From: Mycolicibacterium iranicum
GTDB taxonomy: Bacteria; Actinomycetota; Actinomycetes; Mycobacteriales; Mycobacteriaceae
Direction of reading: 5' to 3'
Length of the DNA: 64,000 nucleotides
NCBI RefSeq assembly: GCF_014190915.1
Contig: NZ_JACHVU010000008.1
Coordinates: 124,001-188,000, forward strand
Shown here: piece by piece, positions 1-11,508 of the stretch
How positions within the stretch are numbered: position 1 is the first letter of the stretch
Layout of the letters: every line of letters begins with the position of its first letter
Notes under the pieces: model-generated
What the model was told of the DNA's origin: nothing
Databases searched by the model: none
The model's input: the letters and a program-made list of their open reading frames with translations, nothing else
Made by a program: the position numbers and the translations under genes

Positions 1-173
1 AGCCCGGCGAAGATCTCCCGGTAGGCACGCGCCACCCTCGCCGGGGTGTCGCGCAGCCCCTGTCGGTCCGGGTCCTCCCCGACCGCGATCAGCAGCTCAC
101 GCACAGCGGCTTCGGCGCGGGCCTGGTCGAAATCGGGGGTGAGCGTGGCCGAGTGGTTGTGCGACCGCGTCAT
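1..173 (-). CDS. folE: GTP cyclohydrolase I, N-terminal part
   Basis: Partial gene running off the left edge. The complement from the ATG at 173 reads MTRSHNHSATLTPDFDQARA, then continues with a helix and the segment GLRDTPARVARAYREIF, typical of the start of FolE, the enzyme that makes dihydroneopterin triphosphate from GTP at the entry of folate synthesis. Only about 57 residues are inside the window, so the zinc and catalytic residues are not visible. It lies 29 bp downstream of ftsH on the same strand, the ftsH-folE order known in mycobacteria, and is probably cotranscribed with it. Confidence 0.9.
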   Translation of the reverse strand, partial: MTRSHNHSATLTPDFDQARAEAAVRELLIAVGEDPDRQGLRDTPARVARAYREIFAG

Positions 174-202
174 CGAGATCTCCGTTCGGAAGTGTCAGCC
201 GG

Positions 203-2569
<2,367 letters not shown>

Positions 2570-2757
2570 GAGTGAGTCCGGTTCATCAACATGTGCGGCC
2601 GACGGTCGGTCCCGACGGCCAAATCCTTCCAATACGCGCAGCTGGAATAGTCAAGGCTACCGCTAGACCAACGTCCGGCAGTTCCCGACGCCGGTGGCCG
2701 GTGCGCACCCGGATCGGTGAGCCACTCCGAAAGCCGATCTGTGCGCACACTGGAGGC

Positions 2758-3720
2758 ATGGCGTCCCGGATGGTGTACCGACACATCGAGACCAACGGGG
2801 TCACGCTGCGGGTCTGTGAGGCCGGGGATCCGGGGGCGCCGGTGGTGGTGCTGTGCCACGGCTTCCCCGAGCTCGCGTTCACGTGGCGTCATCAGGTCCG
2901 TGCCCTCGCCGAGGCGGGCTTCCACGTGCTGGCGCCGGATCAGCGCGGCTACGGGGGCTCGGACAGGCCCGACGCCGTCGAGGCCTACACGGTGGCCGAG
3001 CTGACGGCCGACGTCGTGGGACTGCTCGACGCGGTGGGCGCCGAGAAGGCCGCGCTGGTGGGCCATGATTTCGGGGCCGTCGTCGCGTGGGGCGCCCCGC
3101 TGCTGGCGCCCGACCGGTTCTCGGCGGTCGCCGGTCTGAGCCTGCCGCCCGTCCCGCGGCCCACGGTGCCGACGACGCAGGCGTTCCGCAGGCTCTTCGG
3201 CAACCGGTTCTTCTACATCCTCTACTTCCAGCAGCCGGGGCCCGCCGACGCGGAACTGGCGCGCGACCCGGCCACCACGTTCCGCAAGCTGTTCGCCCTC
3301 GACGCGATCGGCGACGACGCGGCGGCGCTGCGCATGGCCCGGCCCGGACCCGAGGGATTCCTCGACCGCATCCCGGAACCGGCCGCACTGCCCGGCTGGC
3401 TCGCCGAGGAGGACTTCGCCGTCTATGTCGAGGAGTTCACCCGCGCGGGATTCACCGCCCCGCTGAACTGGTACCGCTGCTTCGACCGCAACTGGGAGCT
3501 GACGGCCACCCCCGCGAAGCCGACGATCGAGGTGCCCGCGCTGTTCGTCGGCGGTACCGCGGACGCGACGCTGGCCTACACACCGCGCCACCGGGTCCGC
3601 GAGGTCGTCAGCGGCGAGTACCGCGAGGTGATGATCGACGGGGCCGGCCACTGGCTCACCGAGGAGAGGCCCGACGAGGTGTCCCGCGTGCTGCTGGAGT
3701 TCCTCACATCTCGTCGCTGA
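2758..3720 (+). CDS. ephA: Epoxide hydrolase, alpha/beta-hydrolase fold (EphA-like)
   Basis: 320 residues from the ATG at 2758, which follows an ACTGGAGGC ribosome-binding site; the open frame upstream has no homology signal. Motifs: oxyanion HGFPE (about residue 38), nucleophile in GHDFGAVVAW (about 102), a GGTADATL segment carrying the acid residue, and the catalytic His in GAGHWL. Enzymes of this family hydrolyse epoxides to diols through an alkyl-enzyme ester on the Asp. Divergent from ftsH across about 190 bp. The ftsH-ephA neighbourhood matches Rv3610c/Rv3617, but the espACD genes that lie between them in M. tuberculosis are absent. The substrate cannot be told from sequence. Confidence 0.88.
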   Translation: MASRMVYRHIETNGVTLRVCEAGDPGAPVVVLCHGFPELAFTWRHQVRALAEAGFHVLAPDQRGYGGSDRPDAVEAYTVAELTADVVGLLDAVGAEKAALVGHDFGAVVAWGAPLLAPDRFSAVAGLSLPPVPRPTVPTTQAFRRLFGNRFFYILYFQQPGPADAELARDPATTFRKLFALDAIGDDAAALRMARPGPEGFLDRIPEPAALPGWLAEEDFAVYVEEFTRAGFTAPLNWYRCFDRNWELTATPAKPTIEVPALFVGGTADATLAYTPRHRVREVVSGEYREVMIDGAGHWLTEERPDEVSRVLLEFLTSRR

Positions 3721-3794
3721 CACCGCGCGTGAGGGCTGCCGACGTCGTCGCCGGGACACGCAGCGAGGCGATCCGCGGGCCGCGGCCGGCGCGC

Positions 3795-3800
3795 TAGGGT
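3795..3800 (+). promoter_or_regulatory. -10 element (TAGGGT) for a leaderless lpqG transcript
   Basis: TAGGGT fits the mycobacterial TANNNT -10 consensus and ends 6 nt before the ATG at 3807. That places the transcription start at or next to the start codon, and no Shine-Dalgarno sequence lies between. Confidence 0.55.
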
Positions 3801-3806
3801 GCGACC

Positions 3807-4544
3807 ATGCCGATCCCAGGACGCATGCGGACAGCCCGAAAGACCTTGATCGCGTTCGCCGCAGCGGGGCTCACCGCCGCAGCGGTGACGGCCTGCGACG
3901 CGCAGAGCGCGCCGACGCTGGAACCCAGTGCCGACAGCCGGCAGGTCACCGTCGTGGGCGCCGGACAGGTGCAGGGGACCCCGGACACGCTGACGGTCAA
4001 CGCGTCGATGGAGTTCCTCGGTCCGGACGCCACCGCCGCGATGAACCAGACCAACGAACGTCAGCAGGCCGTCATCGACGGGCTCGTCGGCCTCGGCATC
4101 GACCGTACTGACATCGCCACCACTGCAGCCGATCTCGCGCCCCAGTACGGTTCGGACGCCACATCGATCGGCGCGTACCGCGCCACCAACTCGATCAACG
4201 TCACGATCCGCGACCTCGACCGGGCCTCGGATGCGATCGGCCTGATCGTCAGCACCGGCGGCAACGCCGCGCGCATCAACTCGATCGCCTACTCGATCGA
4301 AGACGATTCGCAGCTGGTTCGCGACGCGCGGGCCCGCGCCTTCGAGGACGCGAAGGACCGCGCCGATCAGTACGCGCAGCTGTCCGGGATGGGTCTGGGC
4401 AAGGTCATCTCGATCTCCGAATCGGGGGGCCCGACACCGCCGGTGCCGGTGCAGGCCCCGCGCGCAATGGAGGCCGCGGTACCGATGGAGCCGGGGCAGC
4501 AGACCGTCGGGTTCTCCGTGACGGTCATCTGGGAGCTGACCTGA
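3807..4544 (+). CDS. lpqG: SIMPL-domain (DUF541) lipoprotein, LpqG-like
   Basis: 245 residues. The N-terminus has a basic stretch, a hydrophobic segment and the lipobox VTAC (Cys about residue 30), so it is predicted to be exported and lipidated. The mature part is a SIMPL/DUF541 domain: GAGQVQGTPDTLTVNASMEF near the start, the alternating strand-helix middle, and a final FSVTVIWELT strand. The biochemical role of the family is not settled; E. coli YggE relatives affect oxidative stress. An in-frame ATG at 3825 is an alternative start, but 3807 is favoured by the -10 element placed for a leaderless message. Synteny corresponds to Rv3623. Confidence 0.85.
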   Translation: MPIPGRMRTARKTLIAFAAAGLTAAAVTACDAQSAPTLEPSADSRQVTVVGAGQVQGTPDTLTVNASMEFLGPDATAAMNQTNERQQAVIDGLVGLGIDRTDIATTAADLAPQYGSDATSIGAYRATNSINVTIRDLDRASDAIGLIVSTGGNAARINSIAYSIEDDSQLVRDARARAFEDAKDRADQYAQLSGMGLGKVISISESGGPTPPVPVQAPRAMEAAVPMEPGQQTVGFSVTVIWELT

Positions 4545-4550
4545 GCGAGC

Positions 4551-6797
4551 TCAGCTCGCCGGCCCCACCACCACCGGAATACCGTTCAGCACACTGGTTC
4601 CCGACAGCGGGTCGAGCACCGACCCGTCGTTGAGCTGGTTGACGTTCACGCCGGGTTGCGCGGCGGCCAGCGTCTGGCCGGTGCCCGCGCGGTCGTGACC
4701 CCAACCGTGCGGCAGTGACAGCACGCCGCGGCGGATGTCGTCGGTCACCTCGACGGGGACCACCAGCTCGCCGCCCGGGCCCTTGACGATCGCGGTGTCG
4801 GTCAGGCCGAGCTCGGAGGCGTCGTCGGGGTGGATCTGCAGCGTGCACCGGTTGGAGCCGCCGGAGAGCGCGGGCAGATTGTGCATCCAGCTGTTGTTGG
4901 ACCGCAGATGCCGGCGGCCGATGAGCACGAAGCCGTCCCCGCGCCTGCCGAGCGCGTCGCGCAACCTCGCGGCATCCGAAACCAGTTGTGGCGGAGCGAG
5001 TTCGATGCGACCCGACGGCGTGCGCAGCAGGTCCGGCAACCGGGGCTGCAGCGGGCCCAGATCGATTCCGTGCGGCGCCGCCTTGAGCGCGGCCAGCGTC
5101 AGACCGCCGGGCCGCGCGCCGAACGCGTCGCCGTAGGCGCCGATGCGCAGCATCATGTCGAGGCGGCGCTCGTAGCCCGGGCCTGCGGGCAGCAAGGCGA
5201 TCAGTTCGTCGACCGCGCGGCCGGCGACAGGGGAATTCGCGTCGGCGGTCTCTTTGGTCAGCGTGGTCGCGATGACCTGCTCGTCGACCAGCGCGGGGTC
5301 GCCGTCGTGCCCGATCCCGTACAGCACCAACGCGATTCGCGAAAGGATCTCGGCCTCGTCCGGACGCCCCTGCAGCGGCAGCGCCGGCGGAGAGTAGCGG
5401 GCGTTGTTGCGCACCGCGAGGTTGTTCAGCGCGAAGTCGAAGTGCGGGCTCTGCGACGGCGGCGGGGGCGGCAGGATGACGTCGGCGTGACGGGTGGTCT
5501 CGTTCAGATACGGATCGACCGAGATCATGAACTCGACGGTGTCGAGCGCGCGGTCCAGACGTTCGCCGTCGGGCGCCGAGAGGACCGGGTTCCCCGCGAT
5601 GGTGACCATGGCCTTGATCTGCCCCTCGCCCGGGGTCTCGATCTCCTCGGCCAGCGCCGCGACGGGCAGTTCGGAGAGCACCTCGGGGTGACCGGACACC
5701 CGGCTGTGCCAGCGTCCGGTGCTGAACCCGCGGCCGGGGCGGTGCCCGCGCGGGGCCGGCGCCACCGGCGACATCGGGAACATCACCCCGCCGGGCCGGT
5801 CCAGATTGCCGGTGAGGACGTTCACGACGTCGACCAGCCAGCTGCCCAGGGTCCCGAACTCGACCGTGGACGTCCCCACGCGCCCGTACACGGCGGCCGT
5901 GGGCGCGGCGGCCAGTTCACGCGCCAGCGTCTCGATGTCGGCGGCGTCCACCCCGCAGTACGCGGCGACCGCCTCGGGTGCGAAATCGGTTGCCAGCGAA
6001 CGCAGCTCGTCGAGACCGGCGACGTGGTCACCGACCGTGCCGAGGTCGACGAGACCTTCGGCGAAGAGCACGTGGACCACCGCGAACAGCAGCGCGGCGT
6101 CGCTGCCGGGCCGCGGTGCGAGGTGGCGGTCGGCCAGCTCAGCGGTCCGGGTGCGGGCCGGGTCGATCACGACCAGGCGCCCGCCGCGTTTGCGCAGCCG
6201 GCGCAGCTTGCCGGGGAAGTCGGCGGCCGTGGCGAGGCTGCCGTTGGACACCAGCGGGTTGGCGCCGATGATCACCAGGTAGTCGGTGCGGTCGAGGTCG
6301 GGCACCGTGAACGCCACCGGGCTGCCGAACATCAACCCCAGCGACACGTGCTTGGGCATCTGGTCGAGCGTGCTCGCCGAGTACACGTGGCGGGTGCCCA
6401 GACCGCGCACGATCAGCGGCGGGTACAGCGCACCGGCGACGGTGTGGGCGTTCGGGTTGCCGAGGTAGACGCCGACCGACGCACCCCCGTGGTCGCGCAC
6501 CGCGGCGCCCAGGCCCTCGGCGGCCGCGGCGAACGCCTCGTCCCAGGTCACCTCGGTCAGCACGCCGTCGCGACGCACCATCGGCGCCCGCAACCGGTCG
6601 GGGTCGTTGTCGAGTTCGGCGAAGCTCGCCCCCTTGGGGCACAGGAACCCTGCGGAGAACACGTCGTCGCGGTCGCCGCGTGCGCCGGTCACCCGGCCGT
6701 CGTCGATGGTCAGCGTCAGCCCGCAGGTGGCTTCACAGAACGGGCAGATGCGCAGGGCGGTAGCACTGCCCGCATGCGCGGGGCCGGTGTCGGTCAC
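4551..6797 (-). CDS. Molybdopterin oxidoreductase (formate dehydrogenase/nitrate reductase-like)
   Basis: 748 residues. The N-terminal 4Fe-4S motif is C-x2-C-x3-C-x27-C (CPFCEATCGL ... FLCPKG, residues about 18-54), followed by the molybdopterin-binding core (GVYLGNPNAHT, DYLVIIGANPLVSNGS, VVIDPARTRTAELADRHL) and a C-terminal MopB dinucleotide-binding domain (RRHLRSNNSWMHNLPAL ... LPHGWGHD). This is the DMSO-reductase superfamily, single-subunit cytoplasmic type, with no Tat signal. The substrate is unknown: assimilatory nitrate reductase, formate dehydrogenase and thiol or arsenate oxidoreductase relatives share this layout. No accessory subunit gene is adjacent. It ends 7 bp from convergent lpqG. 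Not part of the M. tuberculosis gene order here, so a lineage-specific insertion or retention. Confidence 0.9.
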   Translation of the reverse strand: MTDTGPAHAGSATALRICPFCEATCGLTLTIDDGRVTGARGDRDDVFSAGFLCPKGASFAELDNDPDRLRAPMVRRDGVLTEVTWDEAFAAAAEGLGAAVRDHGGASVGVYLGNPNAHTVAGALYPPLIVRGLGTRHVYSASTLDQMPKHVSLGLMFGSPVAFTVPDLDRTDYLVIIGANPLVSNGSLATAADFPGKLRRLRKRGGRLVVIDPARTRTAELADRHLAPRPGSDAALLFAVVHVLFAEGLVDLGTVGDHVAGLDELRSLATDFAPEAVAAYCGVDAADIETLARELAAAPTAAVYGRVGTSTVEFGTLGSWLVDVVNVLTGNLDRPGGVMFPMSPVAPAPRGHRPGRGFSTGRWHSRVSGHPEVLSELPVAALAEEIETPGEGQIKAMVTIAGNPVLSAPDGERLDRALDTVEFMISVDPYLNETTRHADVILPPPPPSQSPHFDFALNNLAVRNNARYSPPALPLQGRPDEAEILSRIALVLYGIGHDGDPALVDEQVIATTLTKETADANSPVAGRAVDELIALLPAGPGYERRLDMMLRIGAYGDAFGARPGGLTLAALKAAPHGIDLGPLQPRLPDLLRTPSGRIELAPPQLVSDAARLRDALGRRGDGFVLIGRRHLRSNNSWMHNLPALSGGSNRCTLQIHPDDASELGLTDTAIVKGPGGELVVPVEVTDDIRRGVLSLPHGWGHDRAGTGQTLAAAQPGVNVNQLNDGSVLDPLSGTSVLNGIPVVVGPAS

Positions 6798-6818
6798 CCC
6801 TGCATCATGCGCCGCGGA

Positions 6819-7391
6819 TCAGTTCTCGTACACCTTCGGGTCGAGGGTGCCGATGTACGGCAGGTCCCGGTAGCGCTCGGCGTAGTCGAGGCCGTAGCCG
6901 ACGACGAATTCGTTCGGGATGTCGAAGCCGATGTACTCGATGTCGACGTCGGCGCGCACCGCGTCGGGTTTGCGCAGCAACGTGCAGACCCGCAGCGACC
7001 GCGGACGCCGCGTCGCGAGGTTGCGCAGCAGCCACGACAGGGTCAGGCCGGAGTCGACGATGTCCTCGACGATCAGCACGTCGCGGTCGTTGATGTCACG
7101 GTCGAGGTCCTTGAGGATGCGCACGACACCCGACGAGGACGTCGACGAGCCGTAGGAGCTGACGGCCATGAACTCCAGCTGGGTGGGGACCGGGATCGCC
7201 CTGGCGAGGTCGGTGACGAACATGACCGCGCCTTTGAGCACGGTGATCAGCAGCAGGTCCTGGCCCGAGGGCGCGTCGCGGTAGTCCTCGGCGATCAGCG
7301 CTGCGAGTTCGGCGGTCTTGTCTTTGATCTGTTCTTCCGACAGCAACACCGATTTGATGTCGCCGGGATACAAGTCCGCAGGCACACGCAC
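6819..7391 (-). CDS. hpt: Hypoxanthine-guanine phosphoribosyltransferase
   Basis: 190 residues from a GTG at 7391. It salvages hypoxanthine and guanine to IMP and GMP using PRPP. The PRPP loop VLIVEDIVDSGLTLSWLL (about residues 107-124), the LITVLKGAVMFVTDL segment and the C-terminal YGLDYAERYRDLPYIG are all typical. The start lies 28 bp after the tilS stop, so the two are likely cotranscribed, the tilS-hpt order also known in M. tuberculosis (Rv3625c-Rv3624c) and Bacillus. The next gene downstream, the molybdoenzyme, is on the same strand 21 bp further. Confidence 0.96.
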   Translation of the reverse strand: MRVPADLYPGDIKSVLLSEEQIKDKTAELAALIAEDYRDAPSGQDLLLITVLKGAVMFVTDLARAIPVPTQLEFMAVSSYGSSTSSSGVVRILKDLDRDINDRDVLIVEDIVDSGLTLSWLLRNLATRRPRSLRVCTLLRKPDAVRADVDIEYIGFDIPNEFVVGYGLDYAERYRDLPYIGTLDPKVYEN

Positions 7392-7419
7392 AGCCTAATG
7401 GCAGGACCGGCAGTCGTGG

Positions 7420-8397
7420 TCAGACGGGTTCGCGGTACAGCGTCAACCGGCCGTCGCGGCGCCCGGCGAACAGCCGCTCGCGTTCGCGGCCGCCCGGGAC
7501 GGCGACACCGCCCTGTCCGCGCCAATGCGTCACCAGCGCGTCGACGGCCCGGATCTGCGTGTCCGTCAGCCCGGTCGCACCGCCGGCCAGCAGCCATCCG
7601 CGCAGCACCCGGCGGCGCACCGCATCGGGCAGCGCGACCAGCGCCGCGACGTCCGGACCGGCCCCGCCCTCGCCACTCCCACCCGGGGCGGCGGCCAGGA
7701 TCCCGGCCGCCGCGGCGTCGAGGGCGTCATTGTCCTCCCGCAGCGCCGCGGCCGTCCGGGCCAGCGCCTCGGCGACGCCTCCGCCGAGGACGTCCTCGAG
7801 CAGCGGCAGCACCTCGGAGCGCAGCCGGACCCGGGTGAAGCGCGGGTCGCGGTTGTGCGGGTCCTGCCACGGGGTCACGCCCAGCTCCTCACAGGCGCGC
7901 CGGGTCACGGCGCGGCGCACCCCCAGCAGGGGCCGGCACCACGGCGGGTCGTGGGCCCGCATCCCGGCGATCGACCGGGCTCCCGACCCCCGGCCCAGGC
8001 CGAGCAGAACCGTTTCGGCCTGGTCGTCGAGGGTGTGGGCGAGCAGCACGGGCGCGTCCCCGCGCGCGTCGGCCAGCGCGCGGTAACGGGCGGCGCGGGC
8101 CGCGGCTTCCGGCCCTCCCCCGGTTCCGACGTCGACGCCCAGCACGTGCGCCTCGACGCAGCCCAGCGCGAGGGCCTGCTCGCGGGCGGTCGCCGCCACC
8201 GCGGCGGACCCGGCCTGCAGTCGGTGGTCGACGATCAGCGCGGTCGTCGGGCGCAGGCCGGCGGCGACGGCGGTCAGCGCCAGCGAGTCCGCTCCGCCCG
8301 AGAGCCCCACGCACCAGCGGTCGGCCCCGGCCACATGGGTGCGCGCGAACGCGCCCAGCGCCGAGCGCAACCCGGCTAGAGCACCCTGTCGATCCAT
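7420..8397 (-). CDS. tilS: tRNA(Ile)-lysidine synthetase
   Basis: 325 residues. TilS converts C34 of the tRNA-Ile CAU anticodon to lysidine so that it reads AUA. The PP-loop motif GLSGGADSLALT (about residues 29-40) binds ATP; HTLDDQAETVLLGLGRG and the GARSIAGM segment follow, as in the family. The C-terminal half is a shorter substrate-binding region, normal for actinobacteria. The gene start overlaps the end of the upstream metalloprotease gene by about 22 bp, suggesting translational coupling in the dacB-metalloprotease-tilS-hpt operon. Confidence 0.95.
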   Translation of the reverse strand: MDRQGALAGLRSALGAFARTHVAGADRWCVGLSGGADSLALTAVAAGLRPTTALIVDHRLQAGSAAVAATAREQALALGCVEAHVLGVDVGTGGGPEAAARAARYRALADARGDAPVLLAHTLDDQAETVLLGLGRGSGARSIAGMRAHDPPWCRPLLGVRRAVTRRACEELGVTPWQDPHNRDPRFTRVRLRSEVLPLLEDVLGGGVAEALARTAAALREDNDALDAAAAGILAAAPGGSGEGGAGPDVAALVALPDAVRRRVLRGWLLAGGATGLTDTQIRAVDALVTHWRGQGGVAVPGGRERERLFAGRRDGRLTLYREPV

Positions 8398-9485
8398 CGC
8401 TGCGGCTCGTCGATCTCGGTGGGCAGCGGCAACGTCGCGGCGTCGGTCCAGATCGTGTTGAACCGCGGCATGCCGACCTTGCCGACCACCTCGTCGACGA
8501 AGGCCTTGCCCTTGGTGTACTGGCTCATCTTGGCGTCCACGCCGAGCAGCGCGCGCAGAAGGCGTTGCAGCGGAGGCTGTTTGCGCTGCCTGCGCTGGTC
8601 GAACCGGTGCCTGATCGAGGCCACCGACGGCACCACCGCGGGCCCGACGGCGTCCATCACGTGTTCGGCGTGACCCTCCAGCAGGGTGCCGAGGACCAGC
8701 AGCTGGTCGAGGGCAGCCCGCTGCGGCCCCGACTGCACCGCGCGCAGCAGTCCGAGCACGCCCGTCGAACCGAGTTCGGGCTCACCGTTTTTCACCACCA
8801 CCTGGCGGTCACGCACGAAGTCGGCGAGGCGGCCCACCATCTGCCCGATGTCGTCGCCGGCATCCTCGGTCAGCACCCCGAGCGCATTCGACATGTGCCC
8901 GGCCAGCCACGGATTGGCGCGGAACTGTACCCGGTGGGTCACCTCGTGCAGGCACACCCACATGCGAAAGTCCTTCGGCACCACGCGAAGTTGCCGCTCG
9001 ACGGCGATCACGTTGGGGTAGACGAGCAGCAGCTCGCCGCCGGCCCCGTCTTCCCGGTCGCCGCGCTCCTGCCCTTTACCGGCGAACGGGTCGTACTGGC
9101 CCAGAATGCCCGAGGAGACGAACGCCAGCACCGCCCCGGTCTGCACCCCGGCGATACGTCCGGAGACCGGGCGGGGCTTCGACTGCCCGTCGCCACCCCC
9201 GGTCATGGCCCGCATCGACTGCGCCGCGGCCCGAATCCACTGCGGCCGGTCCACGATTCGCGCTTCGGGGATCTCGCCACCCTCGTTGAGACCCGTCACC
9301 TCCCGCACCGGGAGTTCGGAGGCGCGCGCCGCCTCGGCGAGTTGGTCGATGGCCTGCCTGCGCGTGTACTCGGTGGCGGCGGGCGCCTGGCGGGCGAGCT
9401 TGCCGCCCAGCGAGGCGGCGAGGTCCCAGTCGACGGCGTTGCCGACGGTGAAACCGGACTTGGGTTTCGGGGTCATCATCGGCAT
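8376..9485 (-). CDS. Zinc-dependent metalloprotease (DUF2342, F420-biosynthesis-associated family)
   Basis: About 369 residues. The start is ambiguous: ATG at 9485 or ATG at 9479; the latter forms an ATGA overlap with the dacB stop at 9476. The zincin motif HEVTHRVQF (HExxH) lies in the middle and is preceded by a VYPNVIAVERQLRV strand. The family, matching Rv3626c by context, was named for co-occurrence with coenzyme F420 but its substrate is unknown. No signal peptide is visible, so it is probably cytoplasmic. Second gene of the dacB operon and overlapping tilS downstream. Confidence 0.85.
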   Translation of the reverse strand: MPMMTPKPKSGFTVGNAVDWDLAASLGGKLARQAPAATEYTRRQAIDQLAEAARASELPVREVTGLNEGGEIPEARIVDRPQWIRAAAQSMRAMTGGGDGQSKPRPVSGRIAGVQTGAVLAFVSSGILGQYDPFAGKGQERGDREDGAGGELLLVYPNVIAVERQLRVVPKDFRMWVCLHEVTHRVQFRANPWLAGHMSNALGVLTEDAGDDIGQMVGRLADFVRDRQVVVKNGEPELGSTGVLGLLRAVQSGPQRAALDQLLVLGTLLEGHAEHVMDAVGPAVVPSVASIRHRFDQRRQRKQPPLQRLLRALLGVDAKMSQYTKGKAFVDEVVGKVGMPRFNTIWTDAATLPLPTEIDEPQRWIDRVL

Positions 9486-10852
9486 CCGCAGGATCGTAGG
9501 GTGGCGGCGAACGCGTCCAGGGACGTCCGTCCGGTCGGGCCCGCGTTGTTCGACAGCAGCGCGAACGTGAGCACACGCCCGCTCTCGTCGGTGACGATGC
9601 CGGCCAGCGTGTTGGTTCCGGTCAACGATCCGGTCTTGGCCCGTAGGTACCCGACGGCGGCGCGGCCGGGTGCGGTGTCGTGGTAGCGGTTCGACATCGT
9701 GCCGCTGCCGCCGGCGATCGCCAGCAGGTCGACCATCGGGCGCAGCTGCGGGGTTTGGTCGCCGACCGCGGCCTGGATGACGCCGTCGAGGGTCTCGGCG
9801 GTCAGCCGGTCGTCGATCGAGAGCCCGCTGGAATCGAGCAGCCGCGCTCCGGTGGTGTCGACACCCGCCTCGTCGAGGGCGTCGAGCACCGACTGCGCGG
9901 CGCCGGCGAAGCTGCGCGGTGCGCCGCGGGCCTCGGCGACCTCGCGCCCGATCGACTCGGCCATCACGTTGTCCGACGAATGCATCATCTGGCGCAGCCG
10001 TTCCATCAGTGGGGCCGACTGCACGGAGGCGATCTCCTTCCCGCCGGCGGAGCGCCCCGGCGGCAGCACCGCGACCGCCGCGGGATCGAGCCGCAGCGCC
10101 ACGGCGAGCGCGCGGCCGGCGTCGAGGGCCGGCGTCCTGGACCTGCGCGACTCCACGCTCACCGGCTGGGTGCGGCCGGCGTCGAGCATGACCGCCTCCA
10201 TCGGCGCGATGTCGCCGCCGTCGATGTCCAGCGGATCCCAGCCCGGCGCCATGTCCGGTCCGGTGTAGGCGCTGACGTCGACCTGCACCCGCTTCACGTC
10301 GACACCGCTGCGCCGGATCTGGTCGGCCAGATCCGAGATGCGCGCCGCGTCCCGGTACCAGGTGTCCTCGTCGCGCCGCACCGCCGACAACGTCTGGTCC
10401 CCGCCGCCGACCAGTACGGCCACGCCGGGGGCGGTCGACACCACGCGCGTCGTCAGCCGGGCGTCGCGGTCCAGGGTCAGCAGCGCGGCGGCCGCGGTGA
10501 GTACCTTGTTCGTCGACGCCGGCTGCATGGGCAGGTTCTCGCCCTGCGCCCACAGCTCCTCACCGGTCAGCGCGTCGGTGATGCGCCCGGTGAACGTGCC
10601 GAGGTTCGGGTCGGCGGCCACCACGCGCAGCGCGGCGGCCAGGCCGCTCGACGACGGCACGTCGGCCGAATCGGAGACCGGCACCACCCCGGGATCGGCC
10701 GTGGCCGCCGGCGGCGCGGGTTCCACCGCGACCTGCTCGTCGGTCTGACGGGAGGCCACCAGCGCGGCCGCGGCGACGACCACCGCAACGAGCAGCAGCA
10801 CGAACACCCCCACCACGACATACGTGGACCGCCGCCACCGAGTCGGCCGCAT
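9476..10852 (-). CDS. dacB: D-alanyl-D-alanine carboxypeptidase/endopeptidase, PBP4 (S13) family
   Basis: 458 residues from the ATG at 10852. A single N-terminal hydrophobic helix (about residues 10-35, VVVGVFVLLLVAVVVAAAAL) anchors or exports the protein. Penicillin-binding motifs are in order: S-x-x-K in QPASTNKVL, S-x-N in HSSDNVMAE and KTG in AKTGSLTG. S13 enzymes trim D-Ala from peptidoglycan stem peptides and can cut cross-links. Divergent from ppa with 115 bp between. First gene of the operon with the metalloprotease, tilS and hpt (Rv3627c equivalent). Confidence 0.92.
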   Translation of the reverse strand: MRPTRWRRSTYVVVGVFVLLLVAVVVAAAALVASRQTDEQVAVEPAPPAATADPGVVPVSDSADVPSSSGLAAALRVVAADPNLGTFTGRITDALTGEELWAQGENLPMQPASTNKVLTAAAALLTLDRDARLTTRVVSTAPGVAVLVGGGDQTLSAVRRDEDTWYRDAARISDLADQIRRSGVDVKRVQVDVSAYTGPDMAPGWDPLDIDGGDIAPMEAVMLDAGRTQPVSVESRRSRTPALDAGRALAVALRLDPAAVAVLPPGRSAGGKEIASVQSAPLMERLRQMMHSSDNVMAESIGREVAEARGAPRSFAGAAQSVLDALDEAGVDTTGARLLDSSGLSIDDRLTAETLDGVIQAAVGDQTPQLRPMVDLLAIAGGSGTMSNRYHDTAPGRAAVGYLRAKTGSLTGTNTLAGIVTDESGRVLTFALLSNNAGPTGRTSLDAFAATLRSCGCR

Positions 10853-10967
10853 GTTTCTCCTGATCTCGCTTCGACTAGCCCGAGCCACCCCTGTAGTGCA
10901 GGGTATCCCTCGTTTACTGTGGACCCGCGTCGTCAGCAGACCGTCCCAGCACATCTAGGAGTCACGC

Positions 10968-11453
10968 GTGCAGTTCGATGTCCTCATCGAGATCCAGAAG
11001 GGTTCACGCAACAAGTACGAGGTGGACCACGAGAGCGGCAAGGTCAAGCTGGACCGCTACCTGTTCACGTCGTTCGGCTACCCCACGGACTACGGCTACA
11101 TCGAGGACACCCTCGGTGAGGACGGCGATCCGCTGGATGCGCTCGTGCTGCTGCCCGAGCCGGTGTTCCCCGGCTGCATCGTCGAGGCCCGCCCGGTCGG
11201 GATGTTCCGCATGGAGGACGAGAAGGGCGGCGACGACAAGGTGCTGTGTGTGCTCGCCGATCCCCGCTGGGACCACATCCAGGACATCGGCGACGTGTCC
11301 GATTTCGAACTCGACGCGATCAAGCACTTCTTCGTGCACTACAAGGATCTCGAGCCCGGCAAGTTCGTGAAGGCCGCCGACTGGGTGGGCCGCGAGGAGG
11401 CCGAGGCGGAGATCAGCCGCTCGATCGAGCGGTTCAAGACCGAAGGGCACTGA
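10968..11453 (+). CDS. ppa: Inorganic pyrophosphatase
   Basis: 161 residues from a GTG at 10968, preceded by a CTAGGAGTCACGC ribosome-binding site. It hydrolyses pyrophosphate to drive biosynthetic reactions. The family I signature DGDPLD sits inside DYGYIEDTLGEDGDPLDAL (about residues 45-63), and the family's Glu, Lys, Arg and Tyr positions are present (EIQKGSRNKYEVDHESGKV). Soluble hexamer in relatives. A possible -10 TACTGT lies at 10915-10920. Rv3628 equivalent. Confidence 0.97.
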   Translation: MQFDVLIEIQKGSRNKYEVDHESGKVKLDRYLFTSFGYPTDYGYIEDTLGEDGDPLDALVLLPEPVFPGCIVEARPVGMFRMEDEKGGDDKVLCVLADPRWDHIQDIGDVSDFELDAIKHFFVHYKDLEPGKFVKAADWVGREEAEAEISRSIERFKTEGH

Positions 11454-11508
11454 GCCCGGTTCCGGGTCCGGAAGGGCCCGGCGTCCCGCACCCGTTCGGC
11501 GAATTTGC

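Noticed and set aside
4830..7838. Very long plus-strand open frame opposite the molybdoenzyme, hpt and tilS genes
   Set aside because: High-GC antisense shadow; compositional, no domain, and overlaps several well-supported genes.
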